DNA of 38,294 nt. Source: CAYQSU01 sp964420325. Lineage in GTDB: Bacteria; Pseudomonadota; Alphaproteobacteria; Rhodospirillales; Defluviicoccaceae. The notes under the pieces were generated by a model, which was given only the letters and a program-made list of their open reading frames with translations, did not search any database and was not told where the DNA came from. The translations under genes were made by a program, and so were the position numbers. This document shows, in pieces, positions 36,412 through 38,294 of the stretch; position 1 is the first letter of the stretch; every line of letters starts with the position of its first letter. The DNA is taken from NCBI GenBank assembly GCA_964420325.1, contig CAYQSU010000029.1, positions 1-38,294 of the forward strand. Reading direction: 5' to 3'.

Positions 36412-38079
36412 ATGGCGATTGGCACACGATCAGACCAGCGCGGCCGTGTCGCGGTCGCCCTGTCGGCCTCGCTGCTCCTCATTGGGGCGTCGGCCTTGAC
36501 GCCCGAAGTTCGGGCCGACTATCACACGGGTCAACACGCGCATGGCGGCGACGCGGAGGCGCTCGGCACGGTCGACTTCCGGGTTTCCTGTACCGAACCG
36601 AGCCGAGCCGCTTTCGACCGGGCCCTCGGCTTCATGCACCACATGATGTACGAGGAGGCGCGTCGCGCCTTCGAAGCCATCGTCGAGAGCGATCCCGAGT
36701 GCGCGATGGCGCGCTGGGGCGTCGCCACCACGCTGTTTCAGCCGCTGTGGCCGACCCGACCGAGTGCCGAGGAGTTGCAGCGCGGACGCAGGCAGATCGA
36801 GGAGGCACTCGCCAATCCGCCACGAAGCGAACGGGAACGTCGCCTGTTGGCCGCGACGCAAGCCTTCTTCGGCGGTCCGGCAACAGCCGACTGGTGGACA
36901 CGCCTTCGCCAGTGGGCGGAAGGCATGGAGATGGCCTATCGGGCGCATCCGGACGATCTCGACGTGGCGGCTCTGTATGCGCTGTCGCGGCTCGCCTTAG
37001 GGCCCGTCGCCGATGACCCGGCGGCGCTCCACGGCGAGGCCGAAGCGGTGCTGCGCAGGGTTCATGACAGGGAGCCTACTCACCCCGGTGCCAGCCACTA
37101 CACCATCCATGCCAACGATGCGGTGGGCCGTGCCGAGCGGTCACTCGACATCGTCAGGAGCTACAGCCACATCGCTCCGGAGCTGCCGCACGCCCTGCAC
37201 ATGCCCACGCACATCTTCGTGCGGCTCGGCGAGTGGCCGGAGGTGATCGATTGGAACCGCCGCTCCGCCGACGCGGCTCTCAACTACCCGGCGGGTGAGG
37301 CGACATCGCATCACTACCCGCACGCGACCGACTACCTTGTCTACGCCTTCCTGCAGCAGGGCGAGGACGAAAAGGCCAGGGCAGTGGTCGAGGAGACTCT
37401 GTCCAAGACGAGCTACCAGCGCTCCTTCGTCAGCGCCTTCCACATGGCATCGGTGCCCGCCCGTTACGCGGTGGAGCGGCGGCAGTGGGCGGAAGCGGCG
37501 GTTCTGGAACCACGCCAGCCCGGTTACCTGCCGTGGGACGAGGCGGTATGGGCTGAAGGGCTGACCTGGCTCGCGCGAGGTCTCGGCGCATTGCACACTG
37601 CCGATCTCGCCGGAGCGAGGGAAGCCGAGGCTAGGCTCGCGGCGCTGCGTGGCGCGGCCGAGGCTGCGGGTGAGGCGGCCTTCGCCACCTATATCGAGAT
37701 CGACCGGCTGATCCTCGCCGGCTGGATGGCCCGTGCCGATGGCGATGCCGAGAGCGCCGTCCGCCTGATCAGCAAGGCGGCAGAGCTCGAAGGCTCGGTC
37801 GAGAAGCATCCGGTGACCCCGGGCGCCCTGTTGCCGCCCTACGAGGCCCTGGGTGACCTGCTCCTCGATCTTGGGCGGCCGGGCGAGGCGCTCGAGGCTT
37901 ACGTAGCATCCGCCAAAGTGTGGCCGAAGCGCTACAATACCTTGCTTGGCGCCACTCGTGCCGCGGCCGCGGCGGGTAATGGGGAGGCGGCGGCACGGCA
38001 TTATGCCGAGCTGGTCGAGGTGGCCGGGAACTCCGTACGACCCGATATGATCGAAGCGAGAGCGCTCGTGAGCCGGTAG
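36412..38079 (+). CDS. Exported TPR-type repeat protein of unknown function
   Basis: 555 residues. A signal peptide or N-terminal anchor (hydrophobic about 14-29, ending near EVRADYH) is followed by a mostly helical protein with TPR-like units, for example AFDRALGFMHHMMYEEARRAFEA (split across about 67-90), an Ala-rich middle, and LGDLLLDLGRPGEALEAYVASAK near the C-terminus. A conserved His-rich stretch (HYTIHAND, HALHMPTHIFVRLGEW, at about 225-275) is typical of a group of uncharacterised TPR proteins. The ATG at 36412 has an excellent GGGAGG 5 bases upstream; the frame is open 129 bp further but without a better start. Codon choice is less G/C-biased than in its neighbours, which with the flanking repeats hints at transfer. 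It is driven by the promoter at 36182-36210. Confidence 0.85.
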   Translation: MAIGTRSDQRGRVAVALSASLLLIGASALTPEVRADYHTGQHAHGGDAEALGTVDFRVSCTEPSRAAFDRALGFMHHMMYEEARRAFEAIVESDPECAMARWGVATTLFQPLWPTRPSAEELQRGRRQIEEALANPPRSERERRLLAATQAFFGGPATADWWTRLRQWAEGMEMAYRAHPDDLDVAALYALSRLALGPVADDPAALHGEAEAVLRRVHDREPTHPGASHYTIHANDAVGRAERSLDIVRSYSHIAPELPHALHMPTHIFVRLGEWPEVIDWNRRSADAALNYPAGEATSHHYPHATDYLVYAFLQQGEDEKARAVVEETLSKTSYQRSFVSAFHMASVPARYAVERRQWAEAAVLEPRQPGYLPWDEAVWAEGLTWLARGLGALHTADLAGAREAEARLAALRGAAEAAGEAAFATYIEIDRLILAGWMARADGDAESAVRLISKAAELEGSVEKHPVTPGALLPPYEALGDLLLDLGRPGEALEAYVASAKVWPKRYNTLLGATRAAAAAGNGEAAARHYAELVEVAGNSVRPDMIEARALVSR

Positions 38080-38164
38080 CGCGTGGCTTGGCGTTGATGT
38101 CCATTGAGGTGGTGTAGGAGGGAGCGGGGGGATTGCGGAAGCACATGACGCAACTCAGGCTCGG

Positions 38165-38294
38165 CGCCAACCCGGTGACACGATACGCATTTCGGCGGGG
38201 CGCAGGCGGCGGGCCATGACACGAGGCTGTTTAGGACTGTGGTCTTGACATCCGCTTGCCGGAGGCCATAACTCCCGCAAGTCTGTGGTCCTGC
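38165..38294 (+). repeat. Dispersed direct repeat, copy 2 (runs off the window)
   Basis: Second copy of the element at 36087-36233, starting about 85 bp after the TPR gene stop codon. It shares the ACACGATACGCATTTC block, GTCTTGACA and GTCTGTGGTCCTGC, and is cut by the window end exactly inside the shared sequence. Unlike copy 1 it contains a 10-bp stem-loop at 38255-38281. Confidence 0.7.
38245..38273 (+). promoter_or_regulatory. Promoter-like sequence in repeat copy 2
   Basis: TTGACA (38245-38250), 17-base spacer, ATAACT (38268-38273). The -35 is perfect, while the -10 is weaker than in copy 1. A stem-loop, CTTGCCGGAG with CTCCCGCAAG (one mismatch, 7-base loop), overlaps the spacer and -10. 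It would drive a gene beyond the window. Confidence 0.45.

Noticed and set aside
38001..38222. Small minus-strand frame with a CVSC motif, with a similar motif in the other repeat copy
   Set aside because: The similarity is explained by the DNA repeat itself; the rest of the frame is antisense to the TPR gene end and shows no shared protein sequence.

Overview
The window is high-GC (roughly two thirds G+C, with a very strong G/C third-position bias), densely packed DNA. It looks chromosomal and most likely alphaproteobacterial. The best pointer is a MipZ-type division-plane ATPase, a family essentially confined to Alphaproteobacteria, supported by neighbours typical of that class (an orphan terminase-small-subunit-like protein, a VWA protein, a C-terminal J-domain membrane protein, and gltX next to gltA). 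No tRNA, rRNA, CRISPR array or intact transposase is visible. Genus cannot be named.

Layout. 1-344: no gene; a phased 10-bp A/T-tract repeat array. 345-5586 (minus): a gamma-glutamylcyclotransferase-like protein, a nicotinamidase/isochorismatase-like hydrolase, then phosphomannomutase/phosphoglucomutase, UDP-glucose 6-dehydrogenase and UTP-glucose-1-phosphate uridylyltransferase, a module making UDP-glucose and UDP-glucuronate. 5678-10104 (minus): molybdopterin oxidoreductase, MipZ, VWA protein and J-domain protein, tightly packed, with an ATGA overlap between the first two. 10181-17454: DUF3179 protein, L-2-hydroxyglutarate-oxidase-like flavoprotein, a secreted GH114-like protein, a second cysteine hydrolase, an orphan terminase-like gene behind a near-consensus sigma-70 promoter, a 2,4-dienoyl-CoA-reductase-like SDR and an acyl-CoA synthetase. 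17508-22695: a small conserved protein, a small membrane protein, YjbQ, gltX, gltA and a Gfo/Idh/MocA oxidoreductase.

22710-33255 (minus) is the metabolic centrepiece, a five-gene GlgE-type alpha-glucan operon: glgM/glgA-like synthase, an extra GH13 protein, glgE, a treS-maltokinase fusion and glgB. Together these convert trehalose or ADP-glucose to maltose-1-phosphate, polymerise it and should branch it. However, the GlgB-like protein has Gly in place of the GH13 nucleophile Asp, while the other three GH13 proteins of the operon keep all three catalytic acids. GlgE also carries a ~135-residue low-complexity N-terminal tail built partly on a 12-bp tandem repeat.

33429-38294: a small Cys-rich exported protein, an NhaP2-type antiporter, and a disturbed region. 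The disturbed region holds a possible gene remnant, a ~145-bp element with a consensus-like promoter, a sequence resembling group II intron domain V and 3' end, and an exported TPR-type protein. The promoter element recurs directly after the TPR gene and runs off the window.

Small GC-rich inverted repeats without U-tracts sit after several genes and lie between the stop codons of all three convergent gene pairs; they may be this organism's short terminators.
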